64,000 nt of DNA, taken from positions 29,761 through 93,760 of the forward strand of contig JALWDJ010000071.1 in the NCBI GenBank assembly GCA_027014605.1, written 5' to 3'. Shown in pieces: positions 62,858-64,000 of the stretch. The first letter of the stretch is position 1; every line of letters begins with the position of its first letter. The notes under the pieces are model-generated. The model saw nothing but the letters and a program-made list of their open reading frames with translations. It was not told the DNA's origin and searched no databases. The stretch comes from Campylobacteraceae bacterium. GTDB lineage: Bacteria; Campylobacterota; Campylobacteria; Campylobacterales; Sulfurovaceae. The translations under genes were made by a program, and so were the position numbers.

Positions 62858-63745
62858 TTAATATAGTAATTTACTAAAATCTTTTAATTTAAATAGTAGT
62901 AAATTATGAATGTTACTATTTTGGAGTTCATTGGAAAATCCATTTTTAGAAAAAAGTGCATATATATTCACATTTATATTTGACTCTTTAGCTTTTAATT
63001 TGAGTTTAGATAGTTCACTTTTACATATCTTTCTATTTTTATATTTACACTCTCCCAATATAACCCTATTATCCTCTGTTTTAGCTAAAATATCAAACTC
63101 ACTATTTTTATCCCAATAACTCCCCATAGATTTTAGTCTATTATTAAAATGAGTATTTAATAGCTCATTTGATAACTGCTCAAATACTAAACTATTAAGA
63201 CGAGAGAAGTGTTTTTCAAAATTTTTAAAAAATCTCTCTGAATTTTTTTTAGATAAATCCTTGCTATATGGCTCTACAAAACCAAACCAAAAACGATAAA
63301 ATGGAAATATAAAACGAATTTTTGGCTCTATTTTATATGAACGAAGAGATTTCTCTAATTTTTGATTAGGATATTTTTTTAAAGGCTCTTCTCGTGAGAG
63401 TTCAAATCTAATAATATCTAATCCTTCTAACTCTCTTAAAATCTCTAATCCAAGAGTGCTACCAACTCTAGCTTTTCTAAATATATTTGATAACCTTCCA
63501 TCACCTCTAGCTATAGCTATTAATATATCTCTGTATGGTTCATTCAGAAGAAAGACTGGATTAATTATAGATTTTAAATTCCTATAGTTATTTATAAAAT
63601 TAAAACGAATTATAGTCTCTATATCATCAAATGGGTCTAACTCTATATACTCTTCAACTCCACCAAATAGAGAAAATACTTCTATTGCTTGGTCTAACTC
63701 TAAATAGCCAAAATGGTTAAAGAAGTTTTTAAATTGTACTTTTAT
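62858..63745 (-). CDS. Stand-alone DUF234-type nuclease-like protein with ATA start
   Basis: The frame is open for about 300 codons from an in-frame TAA at 63758-63760 to a stop at 62858, but contains no ATG, GTG or TTG until ATG 63127, near the end. An AGGAG (63751-63755) lies exactly five bases before ATA (63745), so a start at ATA is most likely, giving 295 residues (I/M-KVQFKNFFNHFGYLELD). The C-terminal third is the DUF234 domain of AAA-family proteins, with a PD-(D/E)xK-like core SEFDILAKTEDNRVILGECKY. The usual N-terminal ATPase is missing. The ATA could also be a start-loss mutation or a sequencing error. Confidence 0.65.
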   Translation of the reverse strand: MKVQFKNFFNHFGYLELDQAIEVFSLFGGVEEYIELDPFDDIETIIRFNFINNYRNLKSIINPVFLLNEPYRDILIAIARGDGRLSNIFRKARVGSTLGLEILRELEGLDIIRFELSREEPLKKYPNQKLEKSLRSYKIEPKIRFIFPFYRFWFGFVEPYSKDLSKKNSERFFKNFEKHFSRLNSLVFEQLSNELLNTHFNNRLKSMGSYWDKNSEFDILAKTEDNRVILGECKYKNRKICKSELSKLKLKAKESNINVNIYALFSKNGFSNELQNSNIHNLLLFKLKDFSKLLY

Positions 63746-63779
63746 ATTGTCTCCTAATTAATTAAATTATATCTATTGT

Positions 63780-64000
63780 TTAATTTATTAACTCAGCAGG
63801 ATTAATTTTAAACTGCAACATATTAGCCGTCTCTCGTCCATTATCCCCACCTTTTCGCTGAACAGTTATATTCCCAATTTTAAAACTACCTCTAGGTGTA
63901 ATTTTAACCTCACCATTTCCAAAATGATTTAAAACTTTATTAATAGGCTCTAACGCCCATTGAATATTCTCTCTATTTTTTAATTTCAAGATAACCAACA
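63780..64000 (-). CDS. C-terminal part of a possible type II restriction enzyme
   Basis: The frame continues to the end of the window, so the gene is cut by the edge; an apparent TTG at 63998 is not a real start. The visible 73 residues end in NITVQRKGGDNGRETANMLQFKINPAEL, a combination I associate with the C-termini of some type II restriction endonucleases. It ends 20 bases before the DUF234 frame, same strand. A methyltransferase would lie upstream, outside the window. The assignment is from this short motif only. Confidence 0.4.
   Translation of the reverse strand, partial: LVILKLKNRENIQWALEPINKVLNHFGNGEVKITPRGSFKIGNITVQRKGGDNGRETANMLQFKINPAELIN

Noticed and set aside
62858..63127. A 89-residue gene starting at ATG 63127
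   Set aside because: The frame is open for another 200 codons upstream with coherent protein sequence and a ribosome site at 63751-63755, so this is only the C-terminal part of a longer gene.
63780..63998. Complete 72-residue gene starting with TTG at 63998
   Set aside because: The frame is open to the window edge; a type of protein with this C-terminus is much longer, so it is treated as a partial gene.

Overview
The window is AT-rich chromosomal DNA from a member of the Campylobacterota (formerly Epsilonproteobacteria), probably a free-living, Sulfurovum/Sulfurimonas-like respiratory bacterium. The evidence is gene content and order: a complex I operon without classical NuoE/NuoF but with the small NuoE-like protein typical of this phylum, an rpsB-tsf-ABC ATPase block, an rplI-hslV-hslU block, a Cj0069-family protein and proA-ubiX-coaD-tmk. 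The genus cannot be fixed from the sequence alone.

Layout. 1-2.6 kb: the 3' part of glmS, a ClpP-like protease and a YbgC-type thioesterase. 2.6-2.8 kb: two identical tRNA-Asn genes behind a consensus promoter. 2.8-4.7 kb: a radical SAM protein and a lipoprotein alpha-carbonic anhydrase. 4.8-10.1 kb: the phosphate system phoU-pstB-pstA-pstC, pstS and a PhoB-like regulator; each of the three transcription units has an 11-bp-period Pho-box-like repeat upstream. 10.2-14.7 kb: a Cj0069-family ATP-grasp-like protein, an overlooked 35-residue membrane peptide overlapping a DUF89 gene, and a GlnRS-YqeY fusion. 14.7-15.0 kb: a decayed IS200/IS605 tnpB with its right-end hairpin. 15-24 kb: a CoA-acylating aldehyde dehydrogenase, a MidA-type methyltransferase, a predicted beta-propeller protein, SCP2, the LolD-like/tsf/rpsB block, an ACC-deaminase-like enzyme and a PAS protein. 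24-28 kb: several exported proteins, including two related proteins made of 11-residue LEA-like repeats, a c-type cytochrome and an RND-type adaptor. 28-36 kb: hslU, hslV, rplI, a PAS-GGDEF-EAL protein, yebC, a predicted outer-membrane protein and a Pif1-like helicase. 36-53.5 kb: a 15-gene nuo operon. 53.7-58.3 kb: tmk, coaD, ubiX, proA and divergent trpB. 58-64 kb: a lipoprotein, a DUF3108 protein, pepA, a VanZ-like protein, a DUF2892 protein, a DUF234 protein whose only plausible start is ATA, and the end of a possible restriction enzyme.

The most distinctive system is the nuo operon. NuoF is replaced by a fusion of a NuoF-type iron-sulfur domain with a GltD-like FAD/NAD(P) oxidoreductase. 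There are two tandem NuoG paralogues with different cluster ligands, and NuoE is reduced to a short protein with a Lys-rich tail. Together these suggest a complex I with an altered electron-input arm. Other leads are the ATA-start gene, the three matching Pho boxes, a second solitary copy of the IS605-like end hairpin, and the LEA-like exported repeats. I found no CRISPR array, prophage or intact insertion sequence.
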